Assembly (NCBI RefSeq): GCF_000485595.1
Contig: NW_014577571.1
Location: forward strand, 176,049 to 219,720
From: Priapulus caudatus
Lineage: Eukaryota; Priapulida; Priapulimorpha; Priapulimorphida; Priapulidae
Direction of reading: 5' to 3'
Length of the DNA stretch: 43,672 nucleotides
Within the stretch, counting starts at the first letter, position 1; each line of letters starts with the position of its first letter. A program made the translations under genes and the position numbers. Below the pieces are notes generated by a model. That model searched no databases. It saw only the letters and a program-made list of their open reading frames with translations, and had not been told where the DNA came from. Below are positions 31,901 through 42,406 of the stretch, one piece after another.

Positions 31901-33455
31901 AGGGGTAGAAATTTACTTTTGAACACGGGAGTCCAACGGACTCCCTACCCTCAAAAAGAGGGAGTCCGCAGCAAAATGAGGGAGTCCACACTCTGAGGTT
32001 CAAAATTAAGGATATTTATAATAATGCATGACTGACAACAATATGTTCACTTTGAAGTAAGCCTGTTAAATATTTGAATGAGTACATACGCTCTTAATTA
32101 ATTCTAGGAAAGTTGGAGCATTTCGCTGGAAGTCATCTCAGAAATCCCACTCTAGAAAAGCTTATTGTACAAATGGTGTAAGTTTATATTTACTTATAAA
32201 TATCATGTGTTAAACACTGTAGTATTGTTAATGGGGTATAAATGTGATTTATTCATTATTATGAACGTGGTATACATACATGCAGATGCAACATGTGTGA
32301 CTGTGTAGCAGAAGTTGAATTGAATCTTAGTTGTATGAAAACTCTATCATGCATGACAAACACTGCTCACATTGTGCTCATGTTGAAATCAGAATCTATT
32401 GCAATAAAATCAAGTCTATCTGCTGTTAGTAGTTAGTACATGCACATATCTCAAACTATTATTGTTACAGATGGACCTTTCTAGTATTGGACGACTGAGA
32501 TTGCTGCCCAAGGATGAGAAACGTGAGTATTTTAGTGTCATAAGTGTGATAAACATGTTATACCATAAATTACATTATATATGTGCCTGTGTGCGTGTGA
32601 ATGTGAGTGTGTGTGTGTGCGTGCGTGTGTGTGCGTGCGTGCGTGTGTATGTGTCAGTGTGGGTGTACAGGTTATAGCATTGCAGGCATTATTTATGTTT
32701 CCATTGTTTCTCAGTCATGTGAGATCATATATACTCCAGTGTTTCCCCTGGCCAAAAAGGTCTGTGGTCGTAAAATTTGTTTTGGTGTTTGCGCGTTTTT
32801 ATGTCCTAGCAAAGCGAGCACCGCAGGTGCTTGGCCAGCTAGGTGGGTTTGTGGGCATGCCCACCCGGAAATTTTTTGAAAAAAATGGTGCAATTTGGTG
32901 CATTATAAGCACTGTTCTATGGAAGAACATTGATTTTTTTGTCAGCGAGGCGGTGTTTTGGAAAAATTTCTGTGTGGCAGCTGAGAATTTGAGCGAGGCG
33001 CCTCGCTCATGTCAATGCAGGGGAAACACTGTACTCTGTATAACGAATGACACTGTGGCATGGTGCTGTGTGTTTTCTCATTTCAGTTAAGAATGCTGGT
33101 GAGGAGACAGATGCGGATCGAAGGTGTAAACGCTGTGTCATTTGCGGAACACGATCATTAATATTGGTGAATATCCTTAAGACTATTATATTACTTTCTC
33201 CCAATTATTTCCCAACCTTTCCAACCCACCCACTGTTATGCAATGACTTGAACACCGGTCACAGAGACACACGTACATGCACACACACGTGCACGCACAC
33301 ATACAAGCACACGTACAAGCACACACACATGTACGCACACGTACACGCACGCACACATACACGCATACGCACACACACACGTGCATATAGTTTCTTCCTT
33401 GTAAAAACATATTCCTTTCTTGTAATCTATATTGGCTGTTAGCTATGAGAGGATA

Positions 33456-33491
<36 letters not shown>

Positions 33492-35537
33492 CTGTGTACT
33501 GAGCTCATGTACACCTAGCATGGGTCATAGATATGTCTGTCTGTGTCTCAGCTTGATTACCTTCATTATGAGAGCTATGAGTGCTGTGCACTGAGAGGCA
33601 ATCGGAAGACCTAGCTGCTAGCTTGTTGTTAATATAATCAGGAGCCAATCCTTCTACACAACCCCTGCTCCCTCTCCTCCTGCCCTCGCCATCTCCCCGC
33701 CACCTAGCTGGGTCATGGTGTTGAGCCGACGTCTGAGGTAGTAATCTTGCGTCTCGATTATTTGCCACCTAGATTAGGAGCGTGTGCTAGACTGTGCTGT
33801 CTGGAAGTTGTACAGTCTTCAGTAGGACATGTAGGAGGTTTTGTTGGGGATACAGCTTAATCATGTCAGCACGTGGTGTGTCAGCCACATGCATATATAT
33901 ATTGATTGGCAACAGTTTGTGCACAGCTGCTGTGTTTCAGTGCGGCGAGGCAACCTTCCGGAGGGAAAAAAGTTGGTTAATTAATAATATTCATAACGTT
34001 AAAAGTCTGGTGTCTTCTTTGTATGGTGTTAGGTTTGCTCGATCTCGCGTTTCTGTGTTATAAATATTTTGAACAATGGTTTTGGTGAAAAGAACATGTA
34101 ATATGTAAGCACTTTTGTTCTATTGCGCCTATATAAGAGGGTTTGTTCAAAAGCATGTAAAATTTATAATTATAAGTTAGCTCGTTTGTTTCTGCCTAGA
34201 TCACAATAGCCTTTCTCTGGCAGGTGGATCGGTTTAGATAGTAGTCTGATTTACGTTTTTGGTGAGAGTGTGTTATCGTATGTTTTTGTTTTGCACAAAC
34301 ATATCGGATATACACATACGGTAAACATACTGTAGACGCAAATTTCGCACTATACACGCACAGAATTCGTGTAGAATAAACTGCAAGAAACTCTGAGAGA
34401 AGACAAAGGCAAGAAATTACAGATAACGAACGTTTTCCTATGTGACTATAGATTAGAAAGTACAAGTCTCTGTCAGTGGAATTTCTACATGGCAAACTTA
34501 GAAAAGAAATAAGAAATAAGAACCCGGTATCACGCACTTACAGATTCTCAAGCACAGTTAGCTTAAATCTTCCAAAAAGAAGTGCGCTCTCCTATTCATA
34601 CCAAGTGACCCAGCTAGCGCCTGCGAAGTCCCTCTACGTCACCAATGTCATCCATAGCACCATTTCTAGCCATTCTGTCTATAACCAAATAATGTGGAGG
34701 GAGACATCATCTCGTACCTTCTAGTGGCGTGAAACCCAACCAGACCATAAGGCATCGATCAAAGGGTTGTTTTCAGAATTGTTGTTTTCAAGATGCCTAA
34801 GTTGCTACGTTGAGCAATTTCCAGTTGCTGTCTTGGAAACGTTCTTGAGCAACTCCTAGCAATACTGGAATCTGTGTCTGCTATCCATCAACTTGGCCAG
34901 TTTCCCAAAGCTATCTCGTGTGCTTTGTAAAGAAGCGGACCTTTTGCGATTCATATACTTTTTGCACTGATATTATTTCCAGAAAGTATGCGATTTTCGC
35001 TGTGGTATTATATAACTCGCGTTATTGCATGGGTTGGGCGGACACATCTGTAGGTTCATGCTGATCTTTTTTTTAGAAGTGTATCGACTGCAAGAAAACT
35101 TTCTGCGTGAGCTGTTTTGACGCGTACCATGATAACCCCGACTTTCAAGATCACAGTAAAGTTCCTGTGCAGGTATGAGACGAAGTTGCAATTGTGCTGC
35201 AAAATATTATGTATGTTTTGTGCTTATTTAGCATAGTATTTGTGCGAACAGCGAGAACATTGTGCTCTCTTGAACCCTATCGATTTTGGACTAAATTTTT
35301 TGTGCCATGTTAAGAAATGCGTTATATTTGAAGATTTGTAATTTTGACTGTGACCGTAATGAATATTATTTATACCAATGGCAAGTTATAAAGCTCAGAT
35401 GCACCATAAGAAGTTGTCTTGAATCATAAACTTTGAAAATGTGTGAAGAGAGATTAGCTTTATGCTTGGATGTCCTCCGCTCTGGTTTAGTAATCCTTGG
35501 AAACTTTTTTTTATCCTCAGCGCTCCCCTCCGCAAAG
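22967..35537 (+). CDS. ZBBX: ZBBX-like zinc finger B-box protein, 3'-partial, with duplicated exons
   Basis: Exon 1 (coding 22967-23040) begins MEQVGPGDFNLFPKKDELSY. Exon 2 (23357-23470) encodes the coiled segment EMDHRKIEERLQELRKVMQQ then EKEERG, matching the family's MEE+L…REKEERE signature. Exons 3-6 occur twice. In the better copy they are 32471-32522 (LSSIGRLRLLPKDEK), 33087-33166 (ending CKRCVICGTRSLIL), 35077-35172 (CIDCKKTFCVSCFDAYHDN then FQDHSKVPVQ) and a 17-nt exon 35521-35537. Together exons 4 and 5 give a B-box: C-x2-C, C-x2-C, C-x2-C and H-x8-H spacing. Phases agree except exon 3, which lacks one base. The rest of the protein is not seen. ZBBX is poorly characterised and is reported mainly from ciliated tissue. 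Name by similarity only. Confidence 0.6.
24161..24486. mobile_element. hAT-like MITE present in copy 1 only
   Basis: Ends AGTGTTGTCAATCGGTT and …TGATCGTGACATCACT are inverted copies. AGTAGTTAGT flanks both sides (24151-24160 and 24487-24496); copy 2 has the empty site with one such sequence near 32428-32438. The interior repeats CGATGATCG-type motifs. An open frame inside has no meaning. Confidence 0.8.
24636..24735. repeat. TG/TGCG-rich tract, copy 1
   Basis: GTGTGTGTG and GTGCGTGCG repeats in the intron after exon 3 of the ZBBX-like gene; the counterpart is at 32580-32660. Confidence 0.75.
25338..25512. repeat. CA/CACG-rich tract, copy 1
   Basis: ACACACGTGCACGCACACAT-type repeats in the intron after exon 4; the counterpart is at 33262-33388. 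It is complementary in kind to the TG-rich tracts on either side. A (TA)n run follows at 25587-25616. Confidence 0.8.
27334..28506. mobile_element. 1.17-kb insertion in copy 1, repeat family with hairpin and GGTCA motifs
   Basis: Copy 2 runs straight through this point (near 35216), so this is an insertion in copy 1. It starts AGCTCATCTGACATAGTCAG and contains the hairpin CATCTGACATAGTCAGATG, a CGTCCGTCCG tract, several RGGTCA repeats, and a short frame near 27815-27880 with a CPFC motif. Its first ~600 bp are repeated at 29636-30240 and 36403-37060. Near its end GTTAGATGAGCG mirrors the start. No transposase frame is seen. Confidence 0.65.
28955..29130. repeat. TGCG/TGTG-rich tract, copy 1
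   Basis: GTGCGTGCGTGCG repeats; the counterpart is at 35690-35855. A (TA)n run precedes it (28852-28877). Confidence 0.8.
29295..30978. mobile_element. Nested MITE complex, copy 1
   Basis: A complete ~238-bp MITE (29295-29532), related to the one at 6571-6801, abuts a second MITE of the same family. The second is split by a nested ~1.25-kb insertion (29636-30890) and closes at 30978 (…GGGGGACATAGACCCT). CTATACTAAA occurs just outside both ends. A copy of the host repeat without this insertion exists at 39806-40013, inverted. The counterpart in copy 2 is 36023-37851. Confidence 0.7.
31078..31467. mobile_element. Foldback MITE, copy 1
   Basis: About 85-bp arms: CTTACTCAATGTAGCCTG plus AACAGAATACAGGCAGAGCG at the left mirror 31385-31465 at the right; the ends of the unpaired centre are AT-rich. 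The counterpart is at about 37965-38360. Confidence 0.7.
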
Positions 35538-35551
35538 GTGAGTATGTATAG

Positions 35552-35587
<36 letters not shown>

Positions 35588-38500
35588 GTTTACTGAGGGT
35601 ATTTACACTTATTTGTTACTTTTGGATTGTTGAAGGATGGTTGGGCCTTTTGTTGTGCGCGTATGTGCACTCGTGTGGTGTTGTGCATGCTGGTGGCGGC
35701 ATGCCTGCTGCGTGCGTGCTTGACCGCATTCATGCTGGCTGCATGCATTCGTGGTTGCGTGTGTATGTACGTGTATGTTGTGTGTGTGCGTGCCGTGCTG
35801 TGGCGTGCGTGGTGTGCGTGGCGTGGCGGTGCGTGCGCTGTGTGCGTGTGAGATAAACGTAATACGTGGGTAGCAGACCGCGTCATGGCCGTAACATCGA
35901 CTTTCAAGAGTACTTTTAGTTGCCCATATAACAAATATATATATATATAATATTTAACCTATATTAACACGTATTATATTACGAGATTTTTTGATACAGC
36001 CTGTGACTAGTACTAAAGGCATAGCGGTCTATGTCCCCCAGGTACTCGCGAACGTACCCTGGGTACGCGTCCGAGTATACCGGAACGTACCCTGGTCACT
36101 ATTGTATGGTTGTATGGTTTAGGTATTACGATTAGGGTTAGGGTTTAGCATTTAGGAGTAGGTGTAGCGGTGACTGCCCTAGACTCGTTTAGTGGAGTAA
36201 GGCGACGTAGAGCGTCGCGGCATATTAGATAGTACCAGGGTACTTCCGGCAGTACCCGGTCCCCGGGGACATTAGAGCTCTCTCATTGCCGTCCGGTATA
36301 CTGAACGACTACCTAGGTCACTATTGTATGGTTTGTATGGTTAGGGTTAGGGTTAGGGAGTAGGGCGTAGCCACTTCCCTAGACTCGGTTAGCGTCATCT
36401 TGACATAGTCAGATCAGCTTGTAGAATCCATGAGCGTCGTCGCGTCCGTCCGGGGCGTCTGCTCAACAGTTTGGGGCCACAAATCTAAAACGGCCTCGAA
36501 GCGTACGGATTGCGAAAGTTCGGACGTGGGGGGGTAATCGGAAAAACGAGTTGGGAATGTCGAAGGCTGGGGGTCAAAGGTCAAAGTCAAGAGGTGTAAA
36601 ACAGAAGGGGGAACATTCCATCGCTTAACTTAAGGTTATATGCGAGGAAATGCACGAATTGCGGCAGCAAATCTAAAATGGCTCGACCTAGCTCGCGGAT
36701 AGTCGGTGTATAGCATCATGCGAGCCGAAAAAACCATCTCTGTGCCGAAATTGGAGGTCTCAGCGTCAAAAGGTCATATGGGGCACAGGGCAGATTTTAG
36801 ACATTTTCTGTGAAGGACAATGGTCTGACGGAGCGATAGCAAAGACTTTTTTGTTTTCAGCGGCTGACCTACAATCTTTTAATGGCTTTATGTGAAAGGA
36901 CATGAAATGTAACTTTCCGCTGACATGCGAAGAGTAAGTGTCGGATACCTTTCGACCCTCAAGCAGGAGGCTTAACATTGATTTTGTTTCTCCAACTGCC
37001 TTGGCCGAGTAACCTGTGGTTGTGGAAAGAACTCCTCATTTTACAGTGAAATTCCACACATAACTCTTAACTTAACGAACAACGCTTACTTAGGAGATAA
37101 TCGAACATGACTTATATACTGAGCTTCTGTAGTTGTACATTATGAATAGGTTGCGATACAAGGCTAGTCACTACTACACTAAGCACATCAAATAAATTAC
37201 CAGGAGTGAGCGCTCGATTTCGGCCAGACTTAATTTTCTCATCAAATTTTGGCACCAATATACACGCAAGTGTTACACGTTTCTTGATGCTTCATTCGGT
37301 CCACTAATCACTAGGCCTACCTTGTACTGAATTAGTTTACAGATATTTGCTTATCGTATTGCTGTAAATTGTAACTTTCTTGGCACGAGCTGCTCTGGTT
37401 GTATCAAACCATTGAGGCTATATTTTGTAACGAGCGCAGATGTGGCTCGCAAGGGGTTAATGTACCTTATTACCGTGACACCATAGAACGCACGTTATCT
37501 AATATAAATAATTGGTATATTCGCTCTCTGCTTTTTGGCAATCTGTCGTCACACTGACAGCTGCCATGCATTTGGCTGACCGAAGCAACGATGCCATTGA
37601 TAAGCGCCCCGCATCTATCGGAATTTTATTACACTAGTTTGTGAAGTGTTGTTTTTTTGGCGCTAGAAATGAACGTATGTATAGGAACGTCTTGCTTGCC
37701 CACAAATGAATTTATCAAGCAGAAACACGCAGCACACAGATGAGCCTGTCGCTCCTGGCGGCACTTGTTAGTGGAGTAGGCGATGGTAAGCGTTCGGCTA
37801 TTAGATAGTACCAGGGACGTTCCGGCAGTACCCGCGGGGGACAATAGACCTCTCACAGTCCTCAGCTTATACTAAAAATGTACACCAAAATTAAATGGCC
37901 GTGTATATAGCCAGTATTCTCGCATGCATGCAGTTCTTTGGGTGTTTCGCCGATAATTTTATCACCCTAGTCCCTTACTCAATGTAGCCTGTGAGTCAAT
38001 TAAAACAGAATACAGGCGAGCGTGGTTCTCACACCCAATAATTATGGATCGTTAATTAGACTGTAATTAGCGCTTATTAGTTTTGTTTGTATGACGTAGG
38101 TGATGACGTAAAGTGAGTCTAAATGCTTCACCATTAGTGTAATGTATTATCACGCGGAACGCAGAATACAAAAGGGGCCTCTTTCGTGCTCGGGGCACCA
38201 AACGATATGCCAGGCGATTTAATCTAACAGCCTCTTGCTATGAAGCTTACTTGTATAAAATGTTCATAATTACATTCATCAATTATTGGTGTGAGAAACA
38301 GGCTCCTGCCTGTATTCTGTTCAATAGGACTTGCCAGGCTAACATTGAGCTAAGGTTATTAGAAGTTTGCCGCGTCCCCCCCCCCATTTCCCCCGATTTT
38401 CTAAAAATAAGCAATATTACCTACATATCCCGTGCCGCCGGCCATACCGGTTCACAAGATTAGATGCAAACACCGCGTCGCCTGTAATGTGCCACTCTGC

Positions 38501-38762
38501 AAAATGACCGCCATTTTACATTTGGCTAAGTTGTTATTATTGCAATAGATATTAGAAGTAAGAGGATCCCGATTTACCAGACAGGTTTATCAGCTGGGTT
38601 TTAGGTGCTGCAGTTCAATGAGGCTACCACACAGTCTGGCAGATTCGTAGATTGAGCAGATCGGAAGATTGCACGGCAACACATATATATGTTCATAGAC
38701 TTGAGTTTGTTTACATCGTGAGAGTTCAGAAATTTCACCGATTTTACGCGCATCTACTCTAG
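31841..38762. repeat. Tandem duplication, copy 2 (6922 bp)
   Basis: Second head-to-tail unit, separated from copy 1 by nine bases (31832-31840) not present at either outer end. The ZBBX-like exons here are nearly intact. From about 35600 to 38500 the sequence has frequent extra or missing single bases relative to copy 1. Ends CATCTACTCTAG at 38762; unrelated sequence follows. Confidence 0.9.
36023..37851. mobile_element. Nested MITE complex, copy 2
   Basis: Collinear with 29295-30978 but with many one-base differences in the terminal motifs (for example GCGGTCTATGTCCCCC at the left). Includes the hairpin/GGTCA repeat at about 36403-37060. Confidence 0.65.
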
Positions 38763-39432
38763 GCTATCAAACGCAGCTTTTTATAATAGCTAGTGTATGC
38801 CGTTTGTTGACTGTCTGTAGTGTACGTAGTATGGATAAGTATACTTTGATTCACTAGACAATGTAGCCAAACACGCTATCTCGAGAAAATTGCGTGCATT
38901 GGGAATCGACACCCGTACTGAGAATGGAGTGAGGACCACAACTTGTGCCCATCACGGTACTTATTTGGATCTCGTGAATTGACTACCTAACATTCTAGCC
39001 GAGATCATTTATACTCTCACGGACTTTGACCTGCATTTGACCGGCATTTACAGGTAATTATCGGCAATACTAGGGCAAAGAGATAGAGAAACATTAAGAC
39101 ATTGGTAGTAAATACATTTCGTGTTTATTCAGCATTGCTTTTTTATTGAAAATGCTCCAAGCGTCTGTGGTCCGCCTGGTCTCTCGTCACTTTACCCTGT
39201 GTTGTGATCATGCGTAGGCAGCCTAAAAAAGCTGTGTGGCTCTCATCTGATACCGATTGCTTGCAGTTGACAACACCGAGGAGAGCGGTGTTGTGATGCA
39301 TGTTGCTTAATAGGCGCGAATATAAAATGAGCAGAGTGCACTGCTCAAGGTACTTGTACATGCCTGAACTGGTTTCTGTATCCGTCAGGGCCGGCGGCGT
39401 TGCAATTGTGGGTAATATGAAAACGCCGAAAC
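38763..39432. other. Unique stretch after the duplication, no gene recognised
   Basis: No exon with a recognisable domain on either strand; the remaining ZBBX-like exons are not found here. Confidence 0.3.
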
Positions 39433-39806
39433 CTCTATAGAGTACCGAAGTGTGACGTCACGTTGGCAAGACAACGTACGGGCTGGTTCTACACAAGCCA
39501 CTGGCTCCATAACATTAACTGCGTGAAAATGTTGTGCGTGACGTAAAACACGCAGTGTGTGCCCTGCAGAAAGCGTAAAGCATCGGTAGCAAGTCGATCT
39601 TACAATATTTTAATAAATTTAAAAAAATTAAATTTGTTTTAAAAAGATTTTTGTTAATTTGACAATAATGACTCTCAGAATGATGGTTACAATCGGGTAC
39701 AAAACACGACACCACAGTTAATGTTACGCAGAGCATATGATTGTGTAGAACACAGTAGGTTCGTTGTCATGCCACCGTGACGTCATTCACTTCTGTACTC
39801 TATAGG
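39433..39806. mobile_element. Foldback MITE with CRE in each arm
   Basis: Arms of about 110 bp are inverted copies: CTATAGAGTACCGAAGTG at the left pairs with its mirror near 39788-39806, and CATAACATTAACTG pairs with 39712-39725. A full TGACGTCA lies in each arm (39453-39460 and 39778-39785). The centre is AT-rich. It borders an inverted copy of the repeat found in the duplication. Confidence 0.7.
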
Positions 39807-40013
39807 GTGACATATTTGGCGAAACACCCAAAGAACTGCATTATGGGAGAATACCGGCCTATAAACGGCCTTTAATTTTGGTGTACAGTTTAGTATAGGT
39901 GTATCAAAAAAAATCTCGTAATATAATAACGTGTTAATATAGGTAAATATTATACATATATATTTGTTATGTGGCTTTAAAAGTACTCTTGAAAGTCAAT
40001 GTTACGCATGTCC
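39806..40013 (-). repeat. Inverted copy of the duplication's host repeat, without the nested MITE
   Basis: The reverse complement matches 29165-29290 joined directly to 30995-31083. It preserves the ancestral empty site for the MITE complex (around 39890-39900). Confidence 0.75.
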
Positions 40014-40129
40014 TTTAGAAATCATGTTCCAGCGATGAAAGCTCTGACTTTCCTTATTCCACTTTATTTTACTTTTTAGGTCGTGTTAATGTTACACTAT
40101 GGGAGGTAGCATAGATGGCTTCTGTTTTC

Positions 40130-40332
40130 ATCCCTATACCTCACTCTCGTTCTTGCTCACTTACCGACTATCTTTCTCTCTCGTTCTTGCTTACTCTGTG
40201 TCTTTCTCTCCCCTCCTCCTCCACTGCTGTGCTCTCTTTCTCCTCCCTCTCTCTCTCCTCTCTCTCTCTCTGCTCTCTCTCTCTCTCTCTCTCTTTCTCT
40301 TTCTCTCTCCCTCTCTCTCTCTTTCTCTCTCC

Positions 40333-40369
<37 letters not shown>

Positions 40370-40525
40370 ACTCTGTCTTATTTTATCTCTCTCTGTTTCT
40401 ATCTCTGTTTCTCTTGTCTATCTGCATATGTTTCTTTGCTTCTCTCATCCTGTTTCTATTTTTTCCTCTCTCTGTGTCTATTTTTTCTGGCCTGCTCATC
40501 TGGACACTCTCCAGCTCTCTCTCTG
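40130..40525. repeat. (CT)n polypyrimidine tract
   Basis: A nearly 400-bp run of C and T on the plus strand with long CTCTCT blocks. Apparent long open frames (Ser/Leu/Phe repeats on plus, Arg/Glu repeats on minus) are artefacts of the tract. Confidence 0.9.
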
Positions 40526-41015
40526 TTCTATCTTTATAATTGTTTCATTTAATTATAAATGTTCATTGCTAACTTTGTGTAACATCGTCTTAGCAAAACT
40601 TTTTTTGAGATATACAATGGCAACATCCAACCAGCAAGCTAAATCCACGTGGGGAAACTCAGTAGAGCTGTGCCCCGTAGAGGCTGTCCAGGCCTCTTCT
40701 TCACACATGTCCCTATCTTTCTAATTGGGCGTGTTGTACACGTTGTTAAATTGTGTAAACGTCGCGTGTTCAGACTGTCCGCCTAATGGTATAAAAGCCT
40801 GGATCGATGCCAGACTAGTCGGGTTTCGTTGTAGAGTAAACTCTGCAATAAGTCATATAATCGCATTGGGACAGCAATTACAGATGATGACAATACGTCC
40901 TAGAGGATTTGTTGTTACGAGAGAGGAGCTCGAAAATATCAAACGTTAGCATCAAAGAGGGAATGATTACATTTGGTACACACAATTAAGCTCTCTTACA
41001 TGTCAAGAGACACAT
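40526..41015. other. No gene recognised
   Basis: Two short plus-strand open frames (40428-40724 and 40725-40949) abut each other, but neither shows a known domain. The second ends GFVVTREELENIKR. They may be noise or a decayed exon. Confidence 0.25.
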
Positions 41016-41215
41016 GTATAGGTTATAGGTATATAGGTATATAAGTTATAGGTTATAGGTTATAAGTATATATAGGTTATAGCAGGAGTTAATAAAGACA
41101 ATTTGTCTTTATTAACTCCTGGTTATAGGTATATAGGTTATAGGTATATAGCTATAAGTATATAGGTTATAGGTATATAAGTTATAGGTTTATAGGTATA
41201 TAGGTTATAGGTTGA
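41016..41215. repeat. GGTTATA/GGTATATA repeat
   Basis: Irregular alternation of AGGTTATA and AGGTATATA units on both sides of a perfect hairpin (41083-41121). Confidence 0.85.
41083..41121. repeat. Perfect 18-bp inverted repeat (hairpin)
   Basis: CAGGAGTTAATAAAGACA, a three-base loop ATT, then the exact reverse complement. It sits alone inside the GGTTATA repeat, which is interrupted only by it. Confidence 0.9.
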
Positions 41216-41718
41216 CTAAGAGCTAGCGTTGTCGTAAATTGATATATATGCATAGCAGCGTGAGATCACGAGAGCAAAGATCACATGCCATACACAAAAC
41301 ACTGAGTGGAAATATCACAAACGAAGGCGGCGAGCTCCTGTTCTTTAGTGATATTACATTTATTCCTGTTTATTGTATAGAAAACTATGAAATAATATAG
41401 TATAAAAAATTAACAATCTAACTGAAAATAATACTTAAAAATGAATTGTGAAATTTGAAAAACAACGTGATCGTATGTCCTGGTCGTTGTTTATGGTGAT
41501 AGTAAATCATACCCAAATTGGTTCGTTTGCGCACAGACTTGGAAGTATGTAGGAGGAGGTATAGTTTATATAATATAGCGATGTGCTATAACGTGTGTTA
41601 TATTGGTGCAAAGTGCAATTCCTATAATATATTCCATTATATTTGATGTTACAGCTGGTAGTTGCATCGACTGATAAGACCCATGCAGTATTTACTCTAC
41701 TCAGTATTAATTTCAAAA
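41216..41718. other. Flank of the LINE, no gene recognised
   Basis: AT-rich sequence without a recognisable gene or repeat family; the retrotransposon begins abruptly after it. Confidence 0.35.
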
Positions 41719-41722
41719 CGTT

Positions 41723-42304
41723 ATGCTTATCGGCGACCTAAATTTCGACATGTTGTGTAAGGTGAAGAGCGCTCCCTTGATCGAACTATGCGATATTTTC
41801 GATCTGAAAAATCTGATTAAGGAGGCAACATGTTTTACTAAAAACAATGATCCATCATCTGTCGATGTGATTCTCACTAATCGATCAAGAACTTTCAACA
41901 GAACGCTTGTGTGTGACACCGGGCTAAGCGATGTGCACCGCTTAGTCGCCTGTGTCATGAAAAACACTCTCAAACCAAAGCCCAAGGGTAAAATCCTCTA
42001 TCGTAGTTACAAAAACCTTGAAGAGGCAGAGTTGATCCGTGATATCGAGAATGCGCCCCTGCATGTCGCCGAGTTATTTGACGACATCGACGATACGTGC
42101 TGGATGCAAGAAAAGATGCTATCTGATATCATTAATGAACATATCCCTGTTCAAGGAAGCGAAAACAACGGCCCAACAAAGGCACCTATAGAAATGGGGA
42201 ACTACGTCGTGAAATTAATTACAAGAAAAAACTTAGACGAAAGTTTGAGAACTCTCGAACTAAACAAAACTGGAATAATTTCAGAACTCAACGAAACAAA
42301 GTGA
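41723..42304 (+). pseudogene. LINE endonuclease C-terminal fragment
   Basis: Begins MLIGDLNFDML, the GDxN motif of APE endonucleases. It continues with SSVDVILTN (the SxxD motif) and GLSDVHRLV (the SDxH motif). From about 42205 the frame is wrong: the expected linker (INYKKKLRRKFENSRTKQNW, then RNKVTSLKRQAIRDYFFE) lies in the +1 frame, so a single-base change broke the ORF. The N-terminal half with the other catalytic residues is absent, so it cannot be active. Confidence 0.85.
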
Positions 42305-42406
42305 CATCCTTGAAAAGACAAGCCATCCGAGACTACTTCTTTGAAAGGTGTGCTGGTGGGCCGCAGTCCAAGGACTTTTGGCCCACCATCAAACTTTTCT
42401 CAGTAG

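Noticed and set aside
40099-40552. Long Ser/Leu-rich frames
   Set aside because: Produced by the polypyrimidine tract; all frames and the reverse strand are open.
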